A stretch of 64,000 nt of DNA from Lineus longissimus (taxonomy: Eukaryota; Nemertea; Pilidiophora; Heteronemertea; Lineidae). Shown piece by piece: positions 23,001-32,478 of this stretch. A program made the position numbers and the translations under genes. The stretch spans positions 4,962,501 through 5,026,500 of the forward strand of contig NC_088309.1 in NCBI RefSeq assembly GCF_910592395.1. The letters are read 5' to 3'. Each line of letters opens with the position of its first letter. Position 1 is the first letter of the stretch. A model generated the notes under the pieces. That model was not told the origin of the DNA. It did no database searches and saw only the letters and a program-made list of their open reading frames with translations.

Positions 23001-23927
23001 CTACCCACCCTATCCCTGCGGACAGGAATATTTGGACACCAAACCCTCCATCATCTCCAGTGTGCACTATCTTCACTTCGGATGCATCCTTTTCGTGATA
23101 TCACTCATAACGACCATTGTCATCAGCTTGTTTACCAAACCTATCGATGATAAATACGTAAGTCACCTTGATTTTTGTTAGTTCAGTGCAAGCATGTTGG
23201 TGTGATCCTTTTAAACCCATGTGATCCTTTTAAACCTATTTTGTATACTAATGGGTTGTTCTGAAAACATTATTTCCGTCTTGTTCTAATAAGGCCATTT
23301 TGAGTAGAACAAGACAGAGATAATGTTGGCGCTAATCAGTCTCATTTGCACCTTACTTATGTTATGTTCTTCTGCTACTTTTACAGTTAATCCGTTTGAC
23401 ATACTGGAGCCGCTACGACAAGGGCGAGCGTGTGGATATTGATGAGGAAGAGAAAGAGGGCGCTAAAGTTGCCGCCATGGAATTGGAAGGAAGAGACAAC
23501 GAGGGCATGTCCAAGTCATCGTCTGCTGAGGCAGTGGTCGACCAGCCTGGTGACTCGGTGGTGAACAGTCAAGCACAGCTTGCTGGAGGTTAGTATAGTT
23601 TATATCCTGTTGTTCATTTCCCATTAGTATATGTAAAGCCACACAAAAATTTATTAGGGTCAGTCACCTAAAGTCTATTAAAGTAATAAGTCACTGCACC
23701 CTTTCGTTACAGAAGGTGAACCTGATAAATCCAAGTGCCGCAAAGCAGGGGAATGGATCTGTGGTATTGAGAACCTGAAAGAGGAGGAGATCAGCCCAGA
23801 GGATCTCAAAATCCTGACAGACAAGGCCATGAGCATCGATGAGAAACCAAAGTGGCGCCGACTTTGCAATATCAATGCTGTTATTCTTATGTGTCTTGCT
23901 ATCTTTGTCTGGGCTTTCTTTGCCTAA
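14066..23927 (+). CDS. SLC5A: SLC5-family Na+/glucose-type cotransporter with a mutually exclusive exon cluster
   Basis: This is a plasma-membrane sodium-coupled sugar symporter of the SGLT group (SLC5A1/2/4/9-like). Exons are 14066-14179, 14810-14878, 15066-15170, 15420-15479, 16052-16156, 17369-17474, 17900-17980, one of 8a/8b/8c, 21370-21505, 21681-21939, 22263-22425, 22936-23157, 23387-23588 and 23713-23927. Use of 8a, 8b or 8c gives 681, 686 or 680 residues (human SGLT1 664, SGLT4 681). Transporter signatures include [19 protein letters not shown] (sugar-site Asn and His retained), [19 protein letters not shown], and [16 protein letters not shown] with the Na+-site serines. Exon 11 carries [11 protein letters not shown] with the sugar-site Gln. 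The end, AIFVWAFFA, matches SGLT tails. All junctions are GT-AG and in phase. The exact paralogue and substrate cannot be told from sequence alone. Confidence 0.95.
18999..19207 (+). CDS. SLC5 alternative exon 8a
   Basis: 209 nt between TTTCAAG and the donor GTCAGC, preceded by a long pyrimidine tract. It starts by completing a split Ser codon (A|GT) and ends on a codon boundary. The peptide opens [15 protein letters not shown], carries one N-glycosylation sequon (NST) and ends [11 protein letters not shown]. It aligns over its whole length with 8b and 8c. The residue two before the first Trp of WYW, matching human SGLT1 Thr287, is Ser275 here. Confidence 0.92.
19447..19914. mobile_element. 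MITE-like element between alternative exons 8a and 8b
   Basis: The ends are perfect 15-bp inverted repeats, TACCGTATTTTCCGG at 19447-19461 and CCGGAAAATACGGTA at 19900-19914. The outer TA bases could be a TA target duplication, as in Tc1/mariner/pogo-type insertions. The 468-bp body is G-rich, with TGCGGGTC-like words repeated near both ends, and has no transposase. It looks like a non-autonomous DNA transposon; the family was not identified. Confidence 0.8.
20014..20237 (+). CDS. SLC5 alternative exon 8b
   Basis: 224 nt between CCTCTAG and the donor GTCAGT, with a strong pyrimidine tract. Start and end phases equal those of 8a. The peptide opens [15 protein letters not shown]. Its loop is five residues longer than in 8a and holds three sequons (NTT, NAS, NYT) before the conserved Cys. 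It ends [11 protein letters not shown]. The SGLT1 Thr287 equivalent is Ser280. Confidence 0.92.
20646..20851 (+). CDS. SLC5 alternative exon 8c
   Basis: 206 nt between AATGCAG and a weaker donor, GTTTGT. Phases equal those of 8a and 8b. The peptide opens [16 protein letters not shown], carries one sequon (NAT) and ends [11 protein letters not shown]. The SGLT1 Thr287 equivalent is Ala274, so the hydroxyl is lost in this version. Confidence 0.92.
22312..22799 (+). repeat. 244-bp tandem duplication covering part of SLC5 exon 11 and its intron
   Basis: 22312-22555 and 22556-22799 are near-identical. One difference noticed is CTCTTAAG against CTCTGAAG. The unit begins inside exon 11 and ends in the following intron, so the second copy has the 3' part of the exon and its donor but no proper acceptor. 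It should be skipped as intron. It is either a recent duplication or an assembly artefact. Confidence 0.95.
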
Positions 23928-24529
23928 ACTTTTGATAAAACAGCGCATTTGTATTGGAAGGAGAGCTGATGCAGATATGGAATTTGTGACAAATCAAAAG
24001 TACAGGCAAAAAAAGACTACATGGAGACAGTTAGTTGTTCACTAATAAATCGAAACCTCAAGATTAGCAGTATATCAAAACTGCCTATGATATTGGCATA
24101 GTTTAGATTAGATTGTAGTTATAGTGTGCCATAGGAAATTATGTAGCTTGTTTTATTACTGGTAGTCATTTTAGGACTTCAAGAGGGAAAATGAAATAAA
24201 TTGTTTGTTGATAGTAATTTACCAATTAATTAGGTGCTGTGTTTAATGCTGGATACCTTTGAAGACTGTTTTCTATCATTTTGTATTGCGCAATTTTATA
24301 GATGAGTAGGAACTTAATACATGTAGCTACATGTACACAATGGAATTCCTGTATGCGAAAAAAGCACATTCCACTTCAAAGGTACAATCGGGTCAGGTTA
24401 TTTTGACCTTATTTTACAACATATCGTTCCATTTGGTAATGTTATCAGGGTTTTACCCTTCATTCACATTCCAATGTTTTAGTAACGCTTTAATTGTTTT
24501 TGTCATACATGTACATTAGTTCCAATAAA
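23928..24529 (+). other. SLC5 3' untranslated region with poly(A) signal
   Basis: AT-rich non-coding sequence follows the stop codon. AATAAA at 24524-24529 is a good candidate for the 3' end, giving a UTR of about 600 bases. An earlier AATAAA near 24195 could be an alternative. Confidence 0.6.
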
Positions 24530-26206
24530 TACCAATATATTTTAATCAAGAGGGTTGATTGTTTTTGTGAGAAGAAGTGAAGATTCCACATGCTCGTGAT
24601 TCAGGGGTAGTTTAAACCCTGTACAATGTTCAACACACGGAGACCGACGGATGTTTGCCAAGCAGATATTAGATAACACTCCCGATGGCCTAGTGACTCA
24701 AGTGGTCTCTTCTTGGTTTGAGCCCTGTTGGTAGCTCATTTTAATACGACTGGTTAGTTAGTTGTCGGCTAGATAGACATGGGGGTACAAACTGCCTTCT
24801 CACCAGGCCCCTGGCACTAGAGTTTGGAGGCATTAAAATTATGTCTCATACATGTACATGTAAGCCAAATCTGGCTCTACCTTTGATCAGACAACCCTCA
24901 GTAGAATTGGGATTAATCCAAACACCGAGCGCCATCTAGATGTCACCTTTTCCTTCCATGTCAACATGTCCTTATATCATTTAAAGGCACGACCTTTACT
25001 CACCTCATCCAGGCAAACCCAACCAACAAAGAAGATTGTTTGAGATGTCACAACCATCTCTACAAGACACAACTGTCCAACAACAGAACTGAAGTCTCTT
25101 TTGAACAATCAGAACTTATGAAGGATACTGCACATGCACCATAGCAATGACCCCTCGATTTGACACACAAGAAATCAAAAACTATTGCAAATTTAGTTTA
25201 TAAAGCATTTATTTACCTTAAATATTACATGTACATACTGTAAACAAACCTGGTATTTATGGGATACAAATGAGACAATACCTCCATAATAATAGGTATG
25301 ATATATGATGAAAATGCAGTCCAACAGTCCAAGATATGTACTTACAAAACCTAGGTGAGGCGCTCAGATTTGGCCTAGAGTTTAGCTCCACTCTCACAGT
25401 ATTTGCTGAGACAACCTACATTGTATACCTTAATTCAGTATCAATTTCTTCAACAAAAGTTACATGTAGGAACTCTACATGGAGAAAAACTTCTTCTGAA
25501 GAAGCATTTTTACATAAAATCCTAAGATGGTTATAACATGCAGCACACTTGACATTGAAATGTCAAGTTGTAGGAGTGAGTAACATGATACGATGTATAT
25601 AAAATAATCATCTGCAATAGCACAGTCTAGTGAAATGTAATATCAAATGCAGTTACAAAAATAAGATGTACATGTACACAGCACCAGACATTCATGACAT
25701 TATGGCAAGAAACAGTATGTGCTTTTAAGTAGAAGTATTGACTTCCATTCTATCAAGAAATAGGGGGGAATCAACTAACTCCAGTCATGGCTAAACAAGG
25801 ATAGTTGGTTGCAAGATGGTTTCATAGATGCATCAAAGATGTTTTATATTCTGCAATGTACACAAGAGCATGAATCCTGGGGCATAAATGTTATCAAAAG
25901 CAGATTGTCTGTTTTTTATACCACTCCTTGTAATACATAATGTACAAATGTAGTCCCTAGAAAAAATCTTGAAAATCAATTATCTCTACAGTTTCATTGA
26001 AGCGTTACAGCCAAATAATATAAAAAAACATGCAACATACAGAGGAAGACCAATACATGCAATATGCAAACAAAAGCATTGTGGAAAGTAACTTCGTTAT
26101 GATCACATGGCTACAATGGCCCTGTATAATAGAGTAAAGTTACATCCTTTGATATGAAGTAAGAATTTGTTGTACTCAAAACAAAATATTTGATCATTTT
26201 CAACAA
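24530..26206. other. intergenic, mostly AADAC-like 3' UTR
   Basis: No coding exon is visible. The two genes converge here. On the minus strand TTTATT at 25208-25213 (AATAAA) could end the AADAC-like transcript with a UTR of about 1 kb. Around 24685-24745, TGGCCTAGTGACTCAAG followed by GGTTTGAGCCC resembles pol III A and B boxes and may be a SINE remnant. Confidence 0.4.
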
Positions 26207-28607
26207 TCATAATTTTTCAAGTAAGTATTCTGCAATATCATCCATCATTTTATCAGCGATTTTAAAATCACCAACAAGACTTAACATTCCGTGGAATCCA
26301 CGCTTATAATGTTCTACTTTTACACTGACCTTCCCTTTTCCCAATTTTTTGGCATAAAGCATGCCGTCATCTCTCGTAACATCATGCTCACAAATGAGAA
26401 TATATGCACTGGGAAGATTAGTATGATCCTCTGCCAACAGGGGGCTGAAATACTGATTCAGATAGAATGCTTCATAACGCCGCGATATCTCTATGTTGCC
26501 GCCAGTCCTTGCAGCAGGTTTAAAACCTTCAGGAATGAACTCCTCCGGGAGATTTTCAACATCTGTGTGTTTGTAATAATGTTGCTTGACATGGGCAGAC
26601 GTGTGATCATTCCGCATGAATTCCTCGACCATGGTGTCATTCTGCACACCCATGTAGCTCATCAAAAAGGTCACCACTTTCTTTGTTGTCAAAATTTCTG
26701 GCATGAAATGCGTCTTTTCCATGTATGACGGCAGGTGGTAATCGATGGCTTGTACTAAAGGGTAGATGAGAACTTGTAGTTTTGGTTTGATTTTGATTTC
26801 ATCGCTCCTGAGTTTAAGGGCTACAGCGGCTGCCATGTTCCCACCAGCATCGTCACCTGCACGAGAAAATAAAGGAAAATTCAAAATCCATTCTTCTGTT
26901 TTCTGATACATCAGGCACTCCAATAACTAGGTGCCTTCAAAAAAGGAACGACGATAGATGAGTGTTGCATTCGCCCAGCTAGGCCTGGATGCAACTGGAG
27001 AGTAAAGAAACAATGAAACTAAACATACATGCAAGTGCCTGTCACCTGACAACCCAACTGGGTACTTGGATTGTAAGATGTCACCAACCAAATGCATGAT
27101 TATTGGTCACCAGACAGTGAAAATGTAACTTACCCATTACGGTAATTCTGTTTGGATCCACATTCAGGGAGTTAGCATTCTCAATGAAATACTTCGTGGC
27201 TATCTCACAGTCAAAGAATGGAGTTGGGAAGGGAAACTCTGGTGCAAGTCTGTAGCTGGAAAAGCAGAAAATCATCAAAGAATTATACGCAAAACAAATG
27301 ATTTTGTCCACTGCAGTATAACAGATTACACTTTCGAGAATGGCATTCATATAATTTCTGAGTTTACAATGGAACATATATCAGATCTTGTATCATTTGC
27401 ACATATTTTCCAAAATAATGATTCTTGTCAGGTGTTATAATGGCTTGGCTAAAACAAAAATGGTTCCCAAAACTTAAACATATTTATCATCAGTAATACC
27501 ACAGCTACTTACTCTACAGAAGCAACCACCATCTTTGTCTTCTTTGCTAATGTTCTTGTCAATACATCATAGGTTACTGGAAAACAATAGCAGCTGGATA
27601 TATAACATATTTTTAGAGGCATTCAAAATTTTTAATATACATGTATGAGACAATTACAAGTATGCATATGAATGACCCTAAAAGAACCAAAAAGTCAATT
27701 GTTTAATTTAGAAAGGAGCACAGTTAAACTTACAGACACTGCCATACACCCATCCTCCACCATGGAAATAGATGATTCCGGCTGACTTTTCCCTGATACT
27801 TCTTCCCCTAGGTTTGTAAACACGTACTCGAATACCATGGAAGAATGTATCATCTATCTGGAGGCAAAAACGAAGAACTACAGCAAGCAGGAAATGACAA
27901 CTTTCTAGCAAATTTCATACTTTCAAACACATTGAAATACATTGGAATACATTTGGCTCCTAGCTATTCAACAAGCTGAGTTGAGGTTCATGCAAACAAT
28001 GTGGACCATAAGAGACGCTTATATGTAATCCATCTTAGGAGAGCTGATTTTAAAATCGGAACACAAGTGCTGTTCTCACCTCTAGATCAGGGTCCGTGTC
28101 AGTAACATCAGCAGTTTTTTCCTGGATACTTCGGGTCAGGTTAACTCTGCTTTCAAATCCAAGATATTCACCAGCAGATGCCTGAAACGAAATTATTAAC
28201 ACTCCAATTTGAATGTTGAGTATAGCAGGTTTGGCTAATTGAATGTGCCTTGATTTTGTTGTCAAATACTTTAAGATTGACTGAAATAAACACACTCATA
28301 CTTCGATGCTACACAATGGGCACACATGGCTACATATGGATGTTGTTCTTTTTTTCAGTGACATTTTTTCCTGGACCAGCCCATAAAATCCCCATTTCTT
28401 TTTTTCACCAGAAAAAGCTATTATTACCAATATGCTTAAATAATGCCATGCAATCATTCTTACCACATATTGCTCCATCTTTGCTGATGCAAGACATAAT
28501 CTTAATTTCCATGGTTCATCAATCTCTGATGGAATCGGAGAGTAGAAGGCATAGAATAACAAAGCAACAACCAGACTTCCCACAAAGATGGTTTGAGGCA
28601 GTTCCAT
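26207..28607 (-). CDS. AADAC/NCEH1-like esterase with nucleophile Ser replaced by Asp, 6 exons
   Basis: This belongs to the hormone-sensitive-lipase group of alpha/beta hydrolases. The family are type II ER-membrane enzymes that deacylate arylacetamides or lipid esters. Exons are 28607-28464, 28181-28080, 27857-27734, 27576-27513, 27255-27134 and 26856-26207. They total 1206 nt, 401 residues (human AADAC 399), all in phase. An N-terminal hydrophobic anchor ([16 protein letters not shown]) is followed by the oxyanion-hole HGGGW (114-118) and [12 protein letters not shown]. The nucleophile elbow reads GDDAGGN (186-192) where the family has GDSAGGN, so residue 188 is Asp. The other triad members are in place: Asp344 in [10 protein letters not shown] and His374 in RGFHG. 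The protein is otherwise intact, so it is a candidate pseudoenzyme. A misread base is less likely because Ser to GAT needs two changes. Confidence 0.93.
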
Positions 28608-29048
28608 GATGACAGATCGCCTTGAAAATCTACTGAAAAGAATTAGAAAGAAAATCAGAATATGCCCCGAGAGCCCACCTGTCATGATCATGATGAAAGA
28701 CAGGTAGCCAAGATATGTTCACATATGTCGTTTGTCCACTTGAATCATGAATTATGTGCTTGATTTTGTCATGATGATGGACTGTATGAATGAATGACTT
28801 GTGTTGTGGCACTTGTACTTTTCAATTTCCCCTACCTGCACTGCACTGCATGTAGCTGTAGCTAACCTTGGCCCTATAGTATAGCATCGGCTAAGCATGT
28901 ATGTTGGTTCGGCTAAAAACTAGCACATCACGACTTCTTCACTCTACCATTCATTCAATCATTGAATTGATTGCATCTTTTCTACCAAATAGGCCTATAT
29001 AGACGAGATAGGGCAATGCCAATGGCCATCCCCAAGCATGCATCACTG
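28608..29048. other. AADAC-like 5' flank; ends in transposon target duplication
   Basis: No gene was found. It holds the promoter side of the AADAC-like gene. At its right edge CATCACTG (29041-29048) is the left copy of the transposon target-site duplication. Confidence 0.5.
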
Positions 29049-29277
29049 GGTTTACTGTCGTTTCGCTACATTGCCAGTTCGCTACCAGTCGTTTCGCTAC
29101 ATGTGGCGGTCGTTTCGTTACATGGTAGGTCGTTTCGCTACATGGGTGGAGTCGTTTCGCTACATGATGGGTACGGTCGTTTCGTTACATGGAGGGCGTT
29201 TCGCTACATGGGTGGAGTCGTTTCGCGACATGGATGTAGGTCATTTCGCGACATGGATGTAGGTCGTTTCGCTACAT
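29049..29277 (+). repeat. left terminal inverted repeat of the MULE
   Basis: Tandem degenerate copies of a 16-20 bp word (GTCGTTTCGCTACATG) occur in the same order as in the right terminal repeat, read on the other strand. Spacer words such as TGGCGG, GGGTGGA and ATGGGTACG match one for one. The innermost units diverge between the two ends. Confidence 0.9.
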
Positions 29278-29366
29278 TATTCCCCTATTACTCCCTAAGT
29301 TTGTGCTAAACTCCGGGCTAAATATCTGTTGTGAATTTAGGGAAAAAATGCTCGAGTATAGTACAA

Positions 29367-31160
29367 TTACAGATTCGTCTTCGGGTAATCATCATTATCA
29401 TCATCATCATCATCATCATCATCATTATCATCATCATTATTCACGGCATAGTAACCAAATTTGATTTTTGCCGTTTGAAGCTGTTTGAAGGGCGACCGGC
29501 AAAGTTTAAACGTGGCATCAGCGTACCAGGTCTTTGCTTTACTCAGGAGGTGGATTTGTTCATCTGTTGCGAAGATGAAATGCCGGCGATCTCGGACATT
29601 GATGTCAGCTTTAAAAAAATTTTCAGCGACGCGGTCCTCTTGGAGCTCAAATTCCAAGTCTGTGGGATCTTGCGGGCGATTCTTCTGGCGAAAGCGATTA
29701 GTTGCTCTGGTTAAGCAGCTCATTTTCGGTAGCGAAGGACATGGGCCTGAGTTCACGTGCTCAAGAAGGACTTCAGTCACAATAGCGGATGCTGACTTGT
29801 ACACGTTTTCGGCGGCTTTTTCTTTCATGGACGCGGTTATCTTGGAGACGACTGCTGCACCTGGTTGTGCTTGATGGTTATGCGCATTTCTCCCGACAAT
29901 AAATTGGTCCCCCTTCTGTGTCACCATAGCGCGACACGGATTATGCTTCGGCCGGATCGTGCATTGCCAATCAGTTGTAATATTGTTATTACGACGGCGC
30001 ATAACGTTGTACGTGTAACCGTGGCTGTCAATCAATTTGTTTCTTGACCGTTTAGTCCCGACGTCAACGATTTGAAACGTCAATTCGAAGTCTTCCGCGG
30101 CCGGCGAAATTGAACTAGGTTCCTCAATGGATGATTCATTTATCTCCGGAATTCGTACGTCAGGTCGAAAATTGTATGTCTGATCCCCGCGTGGTAAAGT
30201 CTCGTCTTCGAGCAGTGTGGAGGCATGCGTAGGCGATGGTGGAGTTATGTCCCGGAATAGGTACATACTGACGTTGGCGGTGGGGTCAGGTGAGGCGGCG
30301 GCGGAAATCTCCCGCATAGGTGGCGATGGACTTTCGCATAGTGTAGTAGAGACGTCCATGTCCATCATTGGTGGTGGATTTTCGCGTGGCGTAGTGACGT
30401 CCGCGGTGCCAGTGGAGTCAGGTGAGTCGTCTATCATGGGTGGTGGACTTTGGCGAAGAGGATTAGTGACGACGTCGGCGGTGGGGTCAGAGACGGCGGA
30501 GATGTCAATCGTTGGCGGTGCCGGTGGGTCAGCAGTAGTCGGACTTGATGTCATCACTTTGCGCTTGCGCTTGTTGGGCTGTTCGTCGTGGACCAAGGTT
30601 CCTTTTCGCTTGTTGTCAACTTTTAGGAGAGGCACAAAATGGCTGGGAGTCCATGTTCCGCGATTAAACGCAGCACTTCCAGAGGACCAGAGGATGTGAA
30701 TGGCAGCATTCGTTCCCCTGTTCTTTGAAGTTCGCGGAACAAACGTCGTGCTGAGGCGGCGTACAGCAGGGTCCATATGACCATTCATTGGCGGAAACAT
30801 GGATACAATCGAGCGGCCGACCACTGAGGCGAGAGCGTGAAAACACCACGCGGAAGATTCGTTGCGTCGGAGGCAGTCAGAACAGGCGTCATCAAAACTT
30901 TGGGTGAGCGCGTCCCATACCGGATCAAAATTCTGTTTGATGTAGAAATCGCGGTGAAGAATTAACTCAATGGCCGTTCTTACGCGCAGCTCGGGGGTTT
31001 TAGAGAGACTCGTATCTCCGCAGAGCGCTACTGATACCGCGTGATAGAGACAATCCCCATCACCAGGAATGCTGACAGGTAGCCTGTTTCGCACTCCCCC
31101 ACTCTTCTCCAAGATACGCTGTGCGTTTGTGTCGATAGCGTGTACGTTTTCTTGGTACAT
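29367..31160 (-). CDS. OTU protease - FLYWCH - truncated MULE transposase
   Basis: 597 residues on the transposon's minus strand. The OTU-type cysteine protease domain is at about 25-180: GDGDCLYHAVS with Asp34/Asp36 and Cys37, and the distal His173 in PSHFVPLLK. A proline-rich linker with repeated SPPPM-type words runs from about 190 to 350. The FLYWCH-like zinc finger is at about 358-428, with W397, C399, C408, H426 and H428. Then comes the N-terminal part of a MULE transposase, ending FIFATDEQ and KTWYADATFKLC, where Asp547 matches the first catalytic acid of the DDE triad. After PFKQL the frame runs into a (GAT)n tract giving poly-Asp and stops. The second Asp and the Glu are absent, so transposase activity is not expected. 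The start is the first Met; upstream in-frame sequence is possible. Confidence 0.85.
   Translation of the reverse strand: MYQENVHAIDTNAQRILEKSGGVRNRLPVSIPGDGDCLYHAVSVALCGDTSLSKTPELRVRTAIELILHRDFYIKQNFDPVWDALTQSFDDACSDCLRRNESSAWCFHALASVVGRSIVSMFPPMNGHMDPAVRRLSTTFVPRTSKNRGTNAAIHILWSSGSAAFNRGTWTPSHFVPLLKVDNKRKGTLVHDEQPNKRKRKVMTSSPTTADPPAPPTIDISAVSDPTADVVTNPLRQSPPPMIDDSPDSTGTADVTTPRENPPPMMDMDVSTTLCESPSPPMREISAAASPDPTANVSMYLFRDITPPSPTHASTLLEDETLPRGDQTYNFRPDVRIPEINESSIEEPSSISPAAEDFELTFQIVDVGTKRSRNKLIDSHGYTYNVMRRRNNNITTDWQCTIRPKHNPCRAMVTQKGDQFIVGRNAHNHQAQPGAAVVSKITASMKEKAAENVYKSASAIVTEVLLEHVNSGPCPSLPKMSCLTRATNRFRQKNRPQDPTDLEFELQEDRVAENFFKADINVRDRRHFIFATDEQIHLLSKAKTWYADATFKLCRSPFKQLQTAKIKFGYYAVNNDDDNDDDDDDDDDNDDYPKTNL
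29388..29440. repeat. (ATC)n microsatellite at the transposase break
   Basis: A run of ATC/ATT triplets reads as poly-Asp/Asn on the minus strand. It replaces the expected continuation of the transposase. Confidence 0.9.
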
Positions 31161-31330
31161 AGGAGTAAAGCCTTGGGGCGGTACGGCAATCGGGCCGACA
31201 TTTCGGCGCAGGAGAATTTGCTCACGTCTTGCTGCTGCCCTCAGGAGGTCAGAGGTGATGCTAAATTGGTGATAATAAATTTGTAGTCACCACCGGGAAT
31301 TATAGTAGGGTAAAATAGAGTAAAAATAAT

Positions 31331-31566
31331 GACTCCACCCATATAGCGAAACGACCTACGATGTAGCGATATGACCTACATCCATGTCGCGAAACGACTC
31401 CACCCATGTAGCGAAACGCCCTCCATGTAACGAAACGACCGTACCCATCATGTAGCGAAACGACTCCACCCATGTAGCGAAACGACCTACCATGTAACGA
31501 AACGACCGCCACATGTAGCGAAACGACTGGTAGCGAACTGGCAATGCAGCGAAACAGCCTGATACC
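31331..31566 (-). repeat. right terminal inverted repeat of the MULE
   Basis: This is the inverted counterpart of 29049-29277, with the same order of repeat words and only scattered mismatches in the outer 200 bases. The inner end has an altered unit (ATATCGCTACAT). The ORF start lies about 170 bases inside, so the repeat may act as its promoter region (inference). Confidence 0.9.
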
Positions 31567-31574
31567 CATCACTG

Positions 31575-32478
31575 CATGCAGTGCATGACCATTAACCGCC
31601 GATGGGGATTTTTCCTGCTACTTGAGCCATACAGACGCACATACAGATATCTGATGGGAACTTACATGTTGCCTTAGTTAGTTGTCATCTGGCCAATAAA
31701 AAGTTACATCAAAATGTGGATAAAAACAGTTTTATGTCGATTTCCACGTTGCAAAGCCAAGAAATTTGTTGATTACCACCACAGGGCAATCGAAAACACC
31801 ACGCCACCTATCAACTCGAAATGTTCTACAAAAATGTAACAATTTTCTTCCCGCCACACCACTACCCGAAGTTTCATTTTATAGAGTCGCCGCGGGCGCA
31901 AATGAGAAAAAGGGGTTGCAAAGATTGGAACAATATTGGAACGTTTTGTTGATTGACCAGAAAACATCATTATTGAATTTATTATGTATTTTCCATGACT
32001 TAGGGCTTATGGCTTGAAGACACACATAGTTAGTTTTTGTTCGGAAGGCGCAAAACACACGGTCAGTCTGAAAATCCGCCCCTCACGCTGCACGAAAACA
32101 GTCTAGTCATTGTAATCCATGACGTTAATTAAGAATGTAATCCATTCACAATATCGAATATGCAAAGGACGTAATAGCTGCTTCTTCTGGGTCATACCAT
32201 CTTGACCCTCAACGTATTGTCAATGCTAAGCTTTACTTACATACTACGCGCGTCTAGTAGTAGTATGGGCGGAGCGGAGGCACACCGCTGGAAGTTCAGT
32301 ATGGGGTCATACACTCCGGACGCAGTGGACCGGCCTCCTTCCTCACCATAAGGAGACCAAATTAGGCTGACGCGATGGGCTGCGTAAAAAGGTGGCGAAA
32401 TTCGGACATGCTAAAGATGTGTGAGTGGGGGGGGGGGGGGCTCTCCTTACGCTTGCATTATGTTTTTCTTAAGGAATC
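31575..32478. other. intergenic between MULE and GT15 gene
   Basis: No coding exon is visible on either strand. It contains a G homopolymer of about 14 bases near 32428. It includes the GT15 gene's 3' side (minus strand), but no convincing poly(A) signal was picked. Confidence 0.5.

Larger units (their letters stand above)
29049..31566 (-). mobile_element. Mutator-like (MULE) transposon, internally deleted, carrying an OTU-domain ORF
   Basis: The 2518-bp element is flanked by CATCACTG at 29041-29048 and 31567-31574. An 8-bp target duplication is typical of MULEs (8-9 bp). Both ends are inverted repeats of about 230 bp built of TTTCGCTACAT-type words. One minus-strand ORF of 597 residues fills the middle and stops short of a full transposase. 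The clear target duplication and well-matched repeats suggest a fairly recent insertion. Confidence 0.85.

Noticed and set aside
29049-29277. CRISPR-like regular repeats
   Set aside because: Units vary in sequence and length, are mirrored at the other end of a transposon, and the genome is an animal's.
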